From positions 24,157,930 to 24,221,929 of the forward strand of contig CM056383.1 of NCBI GenBank assembly GCA_029718625.1: a DNA stretch of 64,000 nt, in the 5' to 3' direction. Every line of letters begins with the position of its first letter. The stretch's first letter is position 1. The notes beneath the pieces were generated by a model that made no database searches, was not told where the DNA came from, and saw only the letters and a program-made list of their open reading frames with translations. The position numbers and the translations under genes are program-made. This document shows positions 1-11,749 of the stretch, one piece after another. Origin of the DNA: Synaphobranchus kaupii. Its lineage: Eukaryota; Chordata; Actinopteri; Anguilliformes; Synaphobranchidae.

Positions 1-309
1 AGATCCCAAATAAGGGGTGTTATTTTGCGGGCGCCGCCAAATTATTTGCACGATAATAAAACAGCAGGAAAAATTATATATTATTAAAAAGTAGCATAAA
101 TAAACAATTTCAGGAATGTGATTCTGCATGTAATAAAATCACTATCCCGTCAAAATTGAGTTATTATGTTGTAGGATATCTAATATTTAGATATATATAA
201 GTAAAGTACCCCCCCCCCCCCCCCCCTTCTCTCTATCTCTGTTGCTCTCTGTCTCTCTCTCACTCACTTACACCCACCAACATCAAAGATAAGCCAGTCT
301 TTGTCATAA
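1..309. repeat. AT-rich flank, then poly-C and CT-rich tract
   Basis: Positions 1-207 are AT-rich with no recognisable coding content. From about 208 there is a C homopolymer of roughly 18 bases, followed by CT-rich simple sequence to about 275. The homopolymer length may be unreliable in an assembly. Nothing here supports a promoter for the ORF that starts at 310. Confidence 0.7.
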
Positions 310-1722
310 ATGAAGGAGCTGAAGGAGGAGGCACTTTACAACCTGCGGACTGAGTATTTGGACTATCTGATTTCTCCAGATAGTGATGAAACCAAGCGCA
401 GGATTGTCCAAGGGATAAGGTCGTACCCAGAGAAGACACAACATTTTCTCTACCTCCGGCGGTCAAAGCAGGCAAGGGAGGAGGTAAACCAAATGTGGAA
501 ACTGGCTTGGGAAAAGCACCACTGTAAGTCAGAAGTTACTGCCAAACCAGTTTCTTCTGTGGCAGTACAGCCTGTGCTGGTAGAAGCAGTGGATGGCGCC
601 ATTGCAGCCATAACCCAGGCACCACCCCCCACCGAGGACAATACACCACTCTCCATTGACTCATCCCCACCCCCTTCAGGCTTGGACAATTCTGTGGATT
701 TTGTCACCTCCACAAACAATGTAGCCGCCCCCCTGGTGAGCCCCCCTTCCCTGGAGGAATTTGGGGGAAACAGCTCTGTGACTTGTATTACAGCAGCCAC
801 CACAGAGGATGTGACCCCACAGGAAGTGGAATCCGCTGCTGCAGTCCTCTCAACTGAGCCTGGTGAGGAGACCGTTGAACCCCTGGAGGCAGAACCTGCT
901 ACTGCAGACACAGCAGCCCAGCCTGGTGAGGAGATCGTCGAACCCCTGGAGGCAGAACCTGCTACTGCAGACACAGCAGCCCAGCCTGGTGAGGAGACCG
1001 TTGAACCACAGGACGCGTAACCGGCTTCTATAGGCCCATCAGCCCTTCCAGGTGGAGAGGTCTACGCACCCCAGCAGGTGGAGTCAGCCCCCACAGACCA
1101 GTCCACCCAGGCCGAGGACCCCACCCCACCCCTTGTGGACTTTTCTTCCCCTCCTGCTGCTTCCCCTCGTGCTGAATCCGGGGAACCTCTGTCTGCTGCA
1201 CAGACAGAAGGGGTGTGCTCTGTGGACTCTCCCACTTCCACAGTTCCTGTGACAGAGGAGATAGGGGGACCTCTGCGAAAGCCTCGCTCCCCTATCAGAG
1301 CTGCAAAGAGACCCCGGGAGAAACGGAGCAGGAAGCCAACCCCCGGCCGTTTTACGACCCCTCGGGCCCTCAAAGTCTCCGCCAGAGTGTTGTCTTGCAC
1401 TCCAAAGCAAGATGAAAGCAGCCAAGCTGGAACAACAGCTTCCCACAACCTTACCTCTCCACCCCCGAGCCACACCTGCAAACTTCGCACACACACGTCA
1501 TCCAGGGAAAGTGCAAGAGCCCCTTTCCGACGTCAGAAGTGTTCAGAGAGCAGTGATGGACTGGAGGCCTACGAGCGACGATCAGCCCAGCTGCCCAGAG
1601 AGGGAACCAAATCCAAAATTGGCATAGACCACTGGACAGAGATGAGACGGGCGTGGTTAAGGGGCATCCACGTGCGGAAGAAGCAAGATGACAGGATGCC
1701 TCCTGTCACCCCGGTTTGCTGA
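310..1722 (+). pseudogene. Unknown 470-codon ORF with one in-frame TAA (element-encoded?)
   Basis: An ATG at 310 opens a frame that stays open to the TGA at 1720-1722, apart from a single TAA at 1018-1020. The segment after the TAA is in the same frame and opens immediately, so one C-to-T change (CAA to TAA) could explain the break. The first ~75 residues are charged and probably helical, with YNLRTEYLDYL and a basic FLYLRRSKQAREE patch. The middle is Pro/Ser/Thr/Glu-rich and looks disordered, and includes a 21-residue repeat. The C-terminal part is basic (PFRRQKC, then IDHWTEMRRAWLRG). I do not recognise the family. It could be the first ORF of a retroelement, because the 0.9-kb sequence downstream recurs at 6.1-7.05 kb, or a decayed retrogene. 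It lies antisense to UBE3A, in what should be an intron. Confidence 0.55.
858..1011 (+). repeat. 63-bp in-frame coding repeat, about 2.4 copies
   Basis: The block starting at GCCTGGTGAGGAG recurs 63 bp later (858, then 921, then a partial copy at 984). It encodes repeats beginning PGEETVEPLEAEP. Because 63 is a multiple of three, the ORF frame is kept. The two full copies differ at only a few bases, so the duplication is recent relative to the rest of the ORF. Confidence 0.85.
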
Positions 1723-1797
1723 ACGCTGGGGCCCTCCGCAGCCAAAGGACTGCCAGTAACCACACTGGGGTTCTAGGAGGTAAAACTGGCGGCCTGC

Positions 1798-1880
1798 CCC
1801 CCCCCAACCCCCTTCCCTCCCCACCCAACCCCCTTCCCTCCCCACCCAACCCCCTTCCCTCCCCACCCCCTTCCCTCCCC
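1798..1880. repeat. 21-bp C-rich minisatellite
   Basis: Three and a half copies of a 21-bp pyrimidine-strand unit (AACCCCCTTCCCTCCCCACCC) start at 1806, 1827 and 1848. The plus strand is almost pure C/T and the minus strand is G-rich, so structures such as triplex or G-quadruplex are conceivable. It immediately precedes repeat copy A. Copy B begins at the equivalent point without the minisatellite. Confidence 0.85.
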
Positions 1881-2740
1881 ACATCCCTACCACCACCTTT
1901 TAACATAAGACCATGCCCATGTTTTTAAGTCCCTTTTCTAAAGTGTAGGTGCCCCCTCCAATGCTGTTCCTGGACACTTATGGGCAAGTCTGCTCTATTC
2001 AGGTGATTATTTGGACTGGCAATCTTGTGGATGGTAAATCCTGTCGGTAAGGTTCCCCTGAATGGACTAAGTGCTTATAACATGCAGTGTTCCCCTCTTC
2101 ATATGTTGCTGTGAGTGATAAGGTCTAAGCCCTCAAGTCCCACAGTCTTCTCCTGCCACTCCCTGAAGGACCCCCCAGCGGTACAAGTGCAACCGGACCC
2201 ATACCCTGTCGCGGGAAGCTAGCCTAAGCGACTGCCGTCAGCAGTCCACCCAACTGGACCCGAGCTCAAGGAGCCAAAACGGATTCCGACAGGGAAAGAG
2301 GTGCTTCCCCGCCCATCAGAAGAGAGGTCCTGACCGCATTTTGCCACCTGTGGATCGTCCAGCTGCCTGTCACAGGAGACAGAGCCCCCCGCACGCTGTG
2401 AAGAATTGGTAGAGACACTGTGGATTAGGCTGCTTTTCACTCACGCAGTTACAACATTAATGGGAAAAAGCACTGCATGTTACCCAAGGAAGACCAGGGA
2501 ACCTCTTCCCTTGCCAGTCTAGATACCCTGACACTGGAGAAGGAAGAGACTGAACCAAGGTGCCATGACAGCAGTGACACAAAAAAATGTCTGCACCACA
2601 CCAGATCATCACAATGGGACTATTAAACTGGACATGGACTAATTGTTTTAAAGATGGTTAGTGAACCATTAAGACAGTTGTTTTCATGCGGCTATCATTG
2701 TACAATGATATACACAATGTCCAAATGTGTGGTTGTTATG
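1874..2740 (+). repeat. 0.9-kb direct repeat, copy A
   Basis: From CACATCCCTACCACCACC to about TCCAAATGTGTGG this stretch matches 6111-7055 in the same orientation, with scattered substitutions and small indels. No long ORF is conserved between the two copies. It is probably the untranslated 3' or inter-ORF part of a retroelement whose coding part is 310-1722, but no defined tail or target duplication is visible. Confidence 0.8.
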
Positions 2741-2904
2741 ATGATGGAACGATAGGCCCTTAGCAGCTGCATGCACCTATCATTCCAAGAGAGGGAATGA
2801 CGGGATGTTGCCTAATGTCTTTTGTTCTTTCTCTCTCTCTCTCTCTGTCCTTATAGCTTAGATAAGCAACTAGACAGGTTCTAAAGTCGGGCCTCTCTAT
2901 AACC

Positions 2905-2964
2905 ATGCAGTTTAGAGGAGTTTGTATCATTCTTCTGGTGGTTGGATCACTCTTTCTGGAGTGA
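2905..2964 (+). CDS. 19-residue hydrophobic leader at the start of LINE ORF2
   Basis: An ATG opens MQFRGVCIILLVVGSLFLE and then meets TGA. The peptide resembles a signal or membrane segment. Downstream, in broken frames, come residues equivalent to the pre-endonuclease linker (ALRPAIAES-like, then IPEELRRKFRGKRA-like). The stop is therefore probably a decay mutation inside the original ORF2 N-terminus rather than a true end. The second LINE of the window also carries a hydrophobic N-terminus. Confidence 0.5.
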   Translation: MQFRGVCIILLVVGSLFLE

Positions 2965-3110
2965 CATGCCGCCATAGAACAACTACAGCACGGAGACATG
3001 GTTTACAACCGGGATCAGTTGATGGCACTCTGACCGGCTATTGCAGAGTCGACTCACCAGATCCCAGAGGAGCTCAGGAGGAAGTTTCGGGGAAAACGGG
3101 CTAAAGGAAG

Positions 3111-5874
3111 GTGGACGAAACATGGGAAAACATGGGAAATGTGAGATCCCTGGCTAACAAAATGGACGAGCTAACAGCGCTAACAAGGAGTCAACGGGAG
3201 TTTCGTGAGTGCAGCATTATGTGCTTCACTGAGACATGGCTGCACCGGGACATCCCAGACCAAAATGTTTCCACCGGTGGCTTTCAGACTGTTCGGGCCG
3301 ACAAGGATTGCACCAAGAGCGGTAAGCAGAAAGGCGGGGGGCTTGCTGTTCTAGTTAACAACAGATGGTGTAATCCCGGTCATATTACCATTAAAGAGCA
3401 GGTTTGCTGTCCGAATATTGAACTGATTGCCGTGGGACTCCGGCCATATTACTTACCCAGGGAAATTCCGCATGTTATTGTGGTGGCTGTTTACGTTCCC
3501 CCCTCTGCTAACCCGACGGCGGCGTGCGACGTCACTCACAGCGTCATAGCCAGACTCCAGACTAAACACCCGAGTGCTCTCATCATGATCTCGGGTGACT
3601 TGAACCACGTCACCATGACAAAAACACTTCCCAACTTCACACAGTACGTGAGCTGTCTAACCAGAGGGGAAAAGACCCTTGACTTGTTGTATGCAAATGT
3701 CAAGGATGCATACAGCTCTTCCCCCCCTCCCCCCTCTGGGCAGGTCAGACCACAACCTGGTGTATCTCAAACCCTGCTATGTGCTCCTGGTTAAAAGACA
3801 GCCTGTGACCACCAGGACAGTGTGGAGATGGTCTGAGGAGACCTATGAGTCTCTGCTGGGCTGTTTTGAAGTGACTGACTGGAATGCACTCTGCGAGCCG
3901 CATGGAGAGGACATTGATGGGCTCACGGTGTGCATAACGGACTACATACATTTCTGTGTAGACTCCATTGTACCAACAAGGACTGTCCGCTGTTACTCAA
4001 ATAACAAGCCATGGGTAACAAAGGACATTAAGGCAATTCTAAATGCTAAGAAGAGGGCGTTTAGAGATGGTAACAGGGAGGAATTAAGGACTATTCAAAC
4101 GGACTTGAAGGTGAAGATCAGGGAGGCCAAGGAGCAGTACAGGAGGAAGCTGGAGCGAAAACTCCAGCAAAACAACATGAGGTATGGAGTGGAATGAAGA
4201 CCATCACTGGGTTAAAGTGGAAGGGAGACAGGGGGACCGATGGAGGTGTGGATAGGGCCAACGAACTGAATCAGTTTTTTAATAGATTTGATACAGTGGC
4301 CCCTGCGCTGCACCCCCCTGACTCACCTGCTGACTGCCCCCATGCACTATCAACACCACCATCATCCACTCCCCCTCCACGCTGCTCCTCATCCTCCGGT
4401 GAGGGTCCTACTCCTCCCCTCACAGGCTCCCCCACGATCTGCCCTCTTCAATATGACGGCACCACCCCTCCTCCACTGGTAACATCGACAGTGGCCTTCA
4501 CAGCTGACCAGGTGAGAGGACAGCTGACGAGGCTCCACCCAGGAAAGGCTGCAGGCCCTGATGGCGTCAGCCCCAGGGTTCTCAAGGCCTGTGCCACCCA
4601 GCTGGGTGGAGTGTTTCAGCGGGTCTTCAACATGAGCTTGAACCTCCAAAGGGTCCCAGTGCTGTGGAAGACGTCCTGCCTCGTGCCTGTGCCAAAGACG
4701 CCACGGCCCAGTGGTGTCCCTGGGGATTACAGACCGGTGGCTCTGACTTCACACATTATGAAATCACTGGAGAGACTGGTTTTGGAACAGCTACGGCCAA
4801 TGGTCAACCCACTCTTGGACCCCCTCCAGTTTGCCTACCAGCCACGACTTGGAGTTGAGGACGCAGTCATCTACCTGCTGAACCGAGCATACGCCCACCT
4901 GGACAAGCCGGCGAGCACTATGAGAGTCATGTTTATGGACTTCTCAAGTGCTTTTGACACCATCCGACCGGCTCTACTGGGTAAGAAGCTGACGGCGATG
5001 CAGGTTGATGCTCCCCTTGTGTCCTGGATTGTTGACTGGAAGACCACAGTATGTGCGCCTACAACACTGTGTGTCGGACAGAGTGGTCAGCAACACTGGG
5101 GCACCACAGGGGACAGTCCTCTCTCCCTTCCTCTTCACCATCTACACCACAGACGTCAGCTACCTGACAGAGACTTGTCATCTCCAGAAGTACTCTGATG
5201 ACTCTGCGGTGGTTGGATGTATCAGCGATGGTGATGAGGCTGAGTATAGGGCTGTGGTGGAAAACTTTGTCACATGGTGCGAGGACAACTATCTTCAGTT
5301 CAATGTGACTAAGACAAAGGAGCTGGTGGTGGACCTGAGGAGGAAGACGACACCAGTGACCCCCGTTTCCATCAGCGCCATTAGTGTGGACATTGTGGAG
5401 GATTACAAGTACTTGGGGGTGTTTATTGACAATAAACTGGACTGGTCAAAGAACACAGAAGCTGTTTACAAGAAGGGTCAAAGCCGCCTCTATTTTCTGA
5501 GGAGGCTACGGTCCTTCAACATCTGCAGGACAATGCTCAGGTTATTTTATGAGTCGGTGGTGGCCAGCGCTCTGCTGTACGCTGTGGTTTGTTGGGGCAG
5601 CAGGCTGAGAGTGGCTGACGCCAACCGACTGAACAAGTTGATCCGCAAAGCCGGTGATGTTGTTGGGGTGAAACTGGACTCCCTGACAACTGTGATGGAG
5701 AGGAGGATGCTGATTAAGCTGAGAAGCATCCTGGACAACACCTCCCACCCGCTCCATAACGAGCCGGTCAGGAGCATGTTCAGCGGTAGACTCATCATGC
5801 CAAGATGCACCACAGAGCGCCACAGGTGGTCATTCCTGCCTGCGGCTATCAAACTCTTTAACTCCTCCCTCTGA
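3111..5874 (+). pseudogene. LINE ORF2: endonuclease plus reverse transcriptase, frameshifted
   Basis: The protein is spread over four overlapping frame segments: 3111-3794, 3679-4197, 4194-5198 and 5005-5874. The endonuclease part shows NVRSLANKMDEL, CFTETWL, YVPPSAN, ISGDLNH and, after the first shift, GRSDHNLV, so its catalytic Asp/His motifs remain. The reverse transcriptase shows KAAGPDGVSPRVLKACA, DYRPVALTSHIMKSLE, FMDFSSAFDTI, GAPQGTVLSPFLF (from 5101) and YSDD (5191-5202). The C-terminus is the usual basic region ending near RWSFLPAAIKLFNSS. The shifts lie in a C/T run near 3720, near 4190 (one or more bases lost before the WSGMKTITG segment), and near 5035. Database entries often label such proteins jockey-like. 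I place it in the L2/CR1 group from the YSDD box and the 3' tail. Confidence 0.9.
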
Positions 5875-6060
5875 GTGACTATGGCACTTTACTAGGAATG
5901 TTTTACTATTGAATTGTATTATATGTATTTATGATTATTTATTCTCTCATTTTATATTTATTCTTTTCTTTTTCTATCTTAAGTGCAGAAGTGGTTGATT
6001 GTCACATTACAATTTCCCTGCGGGGATCAATAAAGTATTTTTGATTGATTGATTTGATTG

Positions 6061-6110
6061 TCTCTCTCTGTCTCTCTCTCTCTCGGCCTCTCTCTGTCTC
6101 TGTCTCTGCC
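6061..6110. repeat. CT-rich simple repeat
   Basis: TCTCTCTG-type dinucleotide-rich sequence joins the tail of the LINE to repeat copy B. A similar CT run lies at 2828-2848 inside the LINE 5' region. Confidence 0.8.
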
Positions 6111-7055
6111 CCCCCACATCCCTACCACCACCTTTTAACCTAATACCATGCCCATGTTGTGTTTAAGTCCCTTTTATAGAGTGTAGGTGCCCCACCAAAT
6201 ACTGTTCCTGGACACTTATGGACAAGTCTGCCCTATTCATGTGATTATTTAGACCGGCAATCCCGTGGACGGTAAACCCTGTCCGTAAGGTTCCCCTGCA
6301 TGGACTGACAGCGGTCATAACATGCAGTGCTATCATTAATTGTTCCGCTCTTCACATGTTGCTGTGAGTGATAATGCCTAAGCCCTCAACTCCCACATTC
6401 TTCTCCTGCCATTCCCTAAAGGACACCCACAGACACAAGTGCAAACAAGTGCAACCGGTCCCACACCCTGCCGCGGGAACCTAGCCTAAGCAACTGCCGT
6501 CAGCAGTCCACCCAATTGGATCCAGGCTAAAGGAGCCAAAATGGATTCCGACGGGGAAAGAGGCGCTTCCCCGACCGTCAGAAGAAAGGTCCTGACTGCA
6601 CTTTGCCACCTGTGGATCGTCCAGCTTCCTGTCACAGGAGACAGAGCCCCCCGCACGCGGTGCAGAACTGGTAGAGACACTGTGGAAGTAGGTTGCATTT
6701 CACTCACGCAATTGCAACATTAATGGGAAAAAGCACTGCATGTCACCCAAAGTCCAGGGAACCTCTTGTCCCTTGCCAGTCTAGATACCCGGACACTGGA
6801 GAAGGAAGAGACTGAACCAGGGTGTCATAACAGCAGCGACACAAAAGAGTGTCTAATAGAGATATGTCTCCGCACCACACTGGATCATCGTGGGACATAC
6901 GTCAGTGTGTCCATATATCTGCTGGCCAGCAGATCACAAAGGGACTATTAAACTCGGCATGGACTAAATGTTTAAAAAACGGTTGGTGAACCATTTGGAC
7001 AGTTGTTTTTGTTGTTAGCAGGTAACTGCATCTTCAATGTTCAAATGTGTAATGT
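6111..7055 (+). repeat. 0.9-kb direct repeat, copy B
   Basis: Second copy of the sequence at 1874-2740, in the same orientation, diverged by substitutions and small indels. It extends from CACATCCCTACC to about TTCAAATGTGTAATG. It lacks the ORF that precedes copy A, consistent with a 5'-truncated retrocopy or with segmental duplication. Short ORFs within it are not shared with copy A and are not counted as genes. Confidence 0.8.
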
Positions 7056-7076
7056 GATTCCTATTTGGTGATGTAA

Positions 7077-7968
7077 GAAAAATTAGAATATCATGGAAAA
7101 GTTTTTTTTCCATAATTCCATTCAAAAAGTGAAACATTCATAGATTATAGATTCATTACACACAAAGTGAAATATTTCTAGCCTTTATTTGTTTCATTTT
7201 TCATAATTTTGGCTTACAGCTCCAGAAAACCCCCAAAACAGTATTTCAAGAAATTAGAATAGTGTGTCGAAAATCAGCATTTACTTCAGTTATTTCAGAG
7301 AATTAATGTTTTAGACTGAGTGTCACACTATCATCTAATTTACTCAAAACACCTCAGTTTGGTTCAGTATGGGGAAGACTGCAGACTTGACAATTGGCCA
7401 GAAGACCATCATTGACACCCTCCAGAAGATGGGTAAGCCACAAAAGGTCATCGCTAATGAGGCTGGCTGTTCACAGAGTGCAGTCTCCAAGCATATCAAT
7501 AGAAAGTTTAGTGAAAGGGGAAAATGTGGCAGGAGAAGGTGCACAAGCAAAAGAGATGACCGTAGGCTTCAGCGGATTGTCAAGCAAAGATGAATCTAAA
7601 ATTTGGCGGAGATGCAGAGGGAGTGGACTGAGGCTGGAGTCAGTGCTTGAAAAACCACCACGTACAGACGTATCCGGGACATGGGCTACAACTGTCGGAT
7701 TCCTCGAGTCAAGCCACTCCACTCATTCTCTGAAATAACTGAAGTAAATGCTGATTTTCGACACACTATTCTAATTTCTTGAAATACTGTTTTGGGGGTT
7801 TTCTGGAGCTGTAAACCAAAATCATGAAAAATGAAACAAATAAAGGCTAGAAATATTTCACTTTGTGTGTAATGAATCTATAATCTATGAAAGCTTCACT
7901 TTTTGAATGGAATTATGGAAAAAAAACAACTTTTCCATGATATTCTAATTTTTTGGAAAGGACCTGTA
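7077..7968 (+). mobile_element. Tc1-like transposon, internally deleted, left tip lost
   Basis: Inverted repeats of roughly 225-240 bp (7077-7303 and 7727-7968) flank a shortened transposase gene. The right end finishes with GGACCTGTA, the expected Tc1-type tip plus TA. The left end lacks the matching TACAGGTCC and begins abruptly at AAAAATTAGAATATC. The arms pair almost throughout, including a block ending at TTATTTCAGAGAA. The element has lost most of its transposase and is non-autonomous. Confidence 0.92.
7369..7593 (+). pseudogene. Tc1 transposase, N-terminal DNA-binding part only
   Basis: An ATG opens 74 residues with the paired-like helix-turn-helix of Tc1 transposases (LTIGQKTIIDTLQKMGKP, then VIANEAGCSQSAVSKHI), and TGA follows. 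Beyond the stop, a shifted frame keeps the second helix-turn-helix region in degraded form (WTEAGVSA and NCRIPRVK type remnants to about 7715). The sequence then jumps directly into the right inverted repeat. The whole DDE catalytic domain of the roughly 340-residue protein is missing. Confidence 0.9.
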
Positions 7969-8140
7969 CTTCAATAGGGTTTTGGGTACAGGATAGATAA
8001 AACATCAGAATCTCATGCATCAAGCATACTGTCAAGTATGACCTTTGACACCTCTCCTACTAGAGACCGCACTCTAGAAATGCACCTTCCCGCCTCCTCT
8101 TCATAAAAATAAATGAAGGAATAAGCAATTAGAGAGACTA

Positions 8141-8910
<770 letters not shown>

Positions 8911-11749
8911 CTACAGCACATAAACAACAACATGAATTAAGATTAATACATTCCATCAATGCAGAAACTAGCCAAAATACTTAACAGTAAGCCTGTTAGC
9001 TCCCCCAAATCAACTGTGTCGGCACTGGCAAGCAACACTCTTCTGTAGCAACCAAGGTTTGAGAAAAACACAGTGACAATAACTTCAGGTTTTTTTTAAA
9101 TTTTTTTAGTTGTAAACCTGTTTGTATGCCCACCTCATAATGAATCTTATTCATCCGTTCCGTTATTTCAACAATTCTGATATATATTGTATATCATAAG
9201 AAACAAAGAAAAGCGTCTTGGTGCTGCCCTCTAACAGTTAAAATTTTCTTTCTGCTCCCCACTCTGCCACCACCCGAATCGTGATGTCAGGTACCTCTAC
9301 GTCATATGGATAATTGTTGCCGTCCACAACAGAAATAGCCGGCAACTGATTGGTTAGACGCATTATGATCCTTTGGTTTCAGGTCCTGTGGGAGACGAGG
9401 AACATCAAGGTCTATCAAAAAACATCTGTTGACCTGGTCACTCTCAGGAGGACACAGAACCTCCTCCAGGAAGGCGTTATGGTGGACTTTTCAAAAAACA
9501 AGCGACTGGCAAGAGAGAAATGGGGGATGGACCATTGGAAGGAACTGATTATCATCTACTCCACCTCCCCCTGTAAGGAAATTCCTCCCTGTAAAGTGAA
9601 TTTTAAAATGTAATCTGAAGTGATGTATGGAAAACCGTTTTAAAAGGAAATACTTTTTTTACATTTTTAAACTGAATTTATAAAACCACTAAAAGATACT
9701 TTGGTTTCGGCTCCACGTTTTTAAACCGGAATAACGTGGCGTCCTATTCATAAACTCTCTTATTCCACCTAAATAGTCCAAGAAAATATGTTCCTGAAAA
9801 TATCTGAGGTGAGAAATAGGCCATGCAGTTGCTGAATCTGGATTCATATTTGATCTGCAATGTCTAGTTTGACAATTTCTTTAACCTCTTAATACCAAGG
9901 GCAAAATATACCAATTTTCACCTGTTTTCATTAGTAACCAACAAAGCTGTTTATCTCAAAAACTGTAAAGGCTACAAATATGGTTCATAGCTTTTATTAA
10001 AACAGAGAACTGCGCTATTATGACTAAGTAGTCATAATTCATATACATACACTTCTTGCTACTTAACTACAACAATTTATGTACAGAAATTGTGAAAAAA
10101 CTAAAAAACAGATTTCAGATTTTTTACCTGATGAGCTACAAGAACTATGGAGGAAATAACTCCTCTTTGCGATTCCTCAATATGCTGCCTATCTCTGCTA
10201 AAAACATGGTGTCAATATCTCAAACCATTCAAATTCTACAGAGCTTTTTTTCAGGTGAACCATTTCGGTTACAAAAGTTGGCACAAATTTGGGCCAAATT
10301 GTGCAAAATGGCAAGGTTGCAGAAAAGTCTCAATATGATTTATTTTTTAAGTTTTACAATAAAACACAACTAACTAGCCTACCCGTGGTCCCCAAAAAGC
10401 TCTCCAAACCCATGTAGCAGCACAGTGAATCTTGTATTCCACCAGAGCCTCATTAGCCAGAAATGAGTCCAGGTATATGCATATAAAAATGGATATAAAA
10501 TCAAATGTCCACCCTCGATAAAATAAACCCCTGCATAATAATCAACAACAACAAACTCATCTTCATGTTATCTCTCCCTCATGTTACGTCATGCATAAAT
10601 TGCTCATTCGTTTACCTGCACAACCTGCTGTACTGGATACAGAACAATTTACTCATGTGGAACAAAACAAACCCTTAAGACGCCATTTCATTCAAAAGAA
10701 ACTCGGAACAGCTCGTCTCAGACACAAATAGATAGCTAGCTGCTATGTGTAATTTTGCTGGCTGGCTTGCCATTGTTACAATATAGTAATGTTAGCTTTA
10801 TTCATTTCATTCAGAGGGATTCGTTTTATACATAACAGTGAATTCGCACTGGTATACCGGCAAAATAATCTGTTACCTTACATCACTCTGCGTCACTGAG
10901 ACCGCAAAACCATATTTGGGCTAGGACCTGCTGCACGGAGAAACTCCTGAATAACCTAGACATAACTAACCAAAAACTGTATGAAAGAGACTGTAAAGTA
11001 AAAATATAAACAGCGCAGTTACCTTATGAATTGTGCTTTGCTAAACGGAATGTAGCGAGCTACGCTACAAGGTAAAAACACTGCGCCATCTTGGTTCGAT
11101 AATTACGCTTGGTCAGAGATTTACGCAGGGCTGCATTTCCTTGATTTACGACGGCGTTGTGTTGAATGAGGGCTTGTCTGAAAGATAAGAGTCTTGGCTA
11201 TTGGCTGGAATATTTGACAGACAGTTTTAAAACCCAATGGAAAGCAAATAATACTCGGAGTGGAGGCGGGTCGATGAGATTTTTTACCACTTCAGATAGG
11301 CCTATTGTGCTATCAGTCAAAGAAATACACCCAATTGACGACGGTTTTGCATAAATCTCTGCAATCAAGTACAAAACCACTCTGGCTAAAATATACTAAG
11401 CCATGGGATTGGTACTCCAGAAACTGGCTGAGTTTCACAACGCCAAACTGAACACAGCCAAACTATTCGTAATGAAGGGCAGAAAAGCACAAGTCGGTTT
11501 AAAATTGGAAAAAAATCATGTACAGCCGTATGAAAGTTTTAAAGTATTTTTTCTTGAAGCCTAAAGGTCTAATTATTTTTCAAACCAAAGTTTTGTGAAA
11601 TACAATTAAGCAGAACAGTTTACCAGCACATTGTTTATGGTGTGACATCAAGCTGTTTGAGAATTAGGTCAGAGTTTCCAACGTTATTTACAAAGTTTTA
11701 TCTCGACGTTTTGGGCTTAAAAACCACTTTCTCAGAAGGAATGGATATA
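8911..11749. other. UBE3A intron, no gene recognised
   Basis: The first part of the intron left of the foldback element. Small ORFs here (for example at 9350 and 10056) show no known domain. The segment 9890-10370 resembles moderately repetitive fish DNA but I cannot classify it. A block at 9774-9870 has an inverted partner at 13140-13247. Confidence 0.6.
9774..9870. repeat. Inverted-repeat arm, partner at 13140-13247
   Basis: The stretch from CCTAAATAGTCCA through TATTTGATCTGC reappears in reverse complement at 13140-13247, at roughly 80% identity by eye. The 3.3-kb interval contains the large foldback element. These may be two copies of one repeat or the ends of an older element. Confidence 0.6.

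Larger units (their letters stand above)
2741..6060 (+). mobile_element. LINE of the L2/CR1 group, decayed
   Basis: This is a non-LTR retrotransposon with a hydrophobic leader ORF (2905-2964), an apurinic-type endonuclease, a reverse transcriptase, and a 3' end. The end reads CGGGGATCAATAAAG and is followed by a TTGA-repeat tail (about 6040-6060), typical of fish L2/CR1-group LINEs. The 5' limit is not defined: I place it where repeat copy A stops, but copy A could belong to the same element. Several frameshifts break ORF2, so this copy cannot encode an intact protein. It sits antisense to UBE3A, in an intron. Confidence 0.85.

Noticed and set aside
450..1496. Minus-strand ORFs opposite the 310-1722 frame
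   Set aside because: They mirror the biased GC-rich composition of the plus-strand ORF and show no domains.
9350..9613. 87-residue ORF as a possible exon
   Set aside because: MDHWKEL resembles IDHWTEM of the 310-1722 ORF only over a few residues, with no splice or family support.
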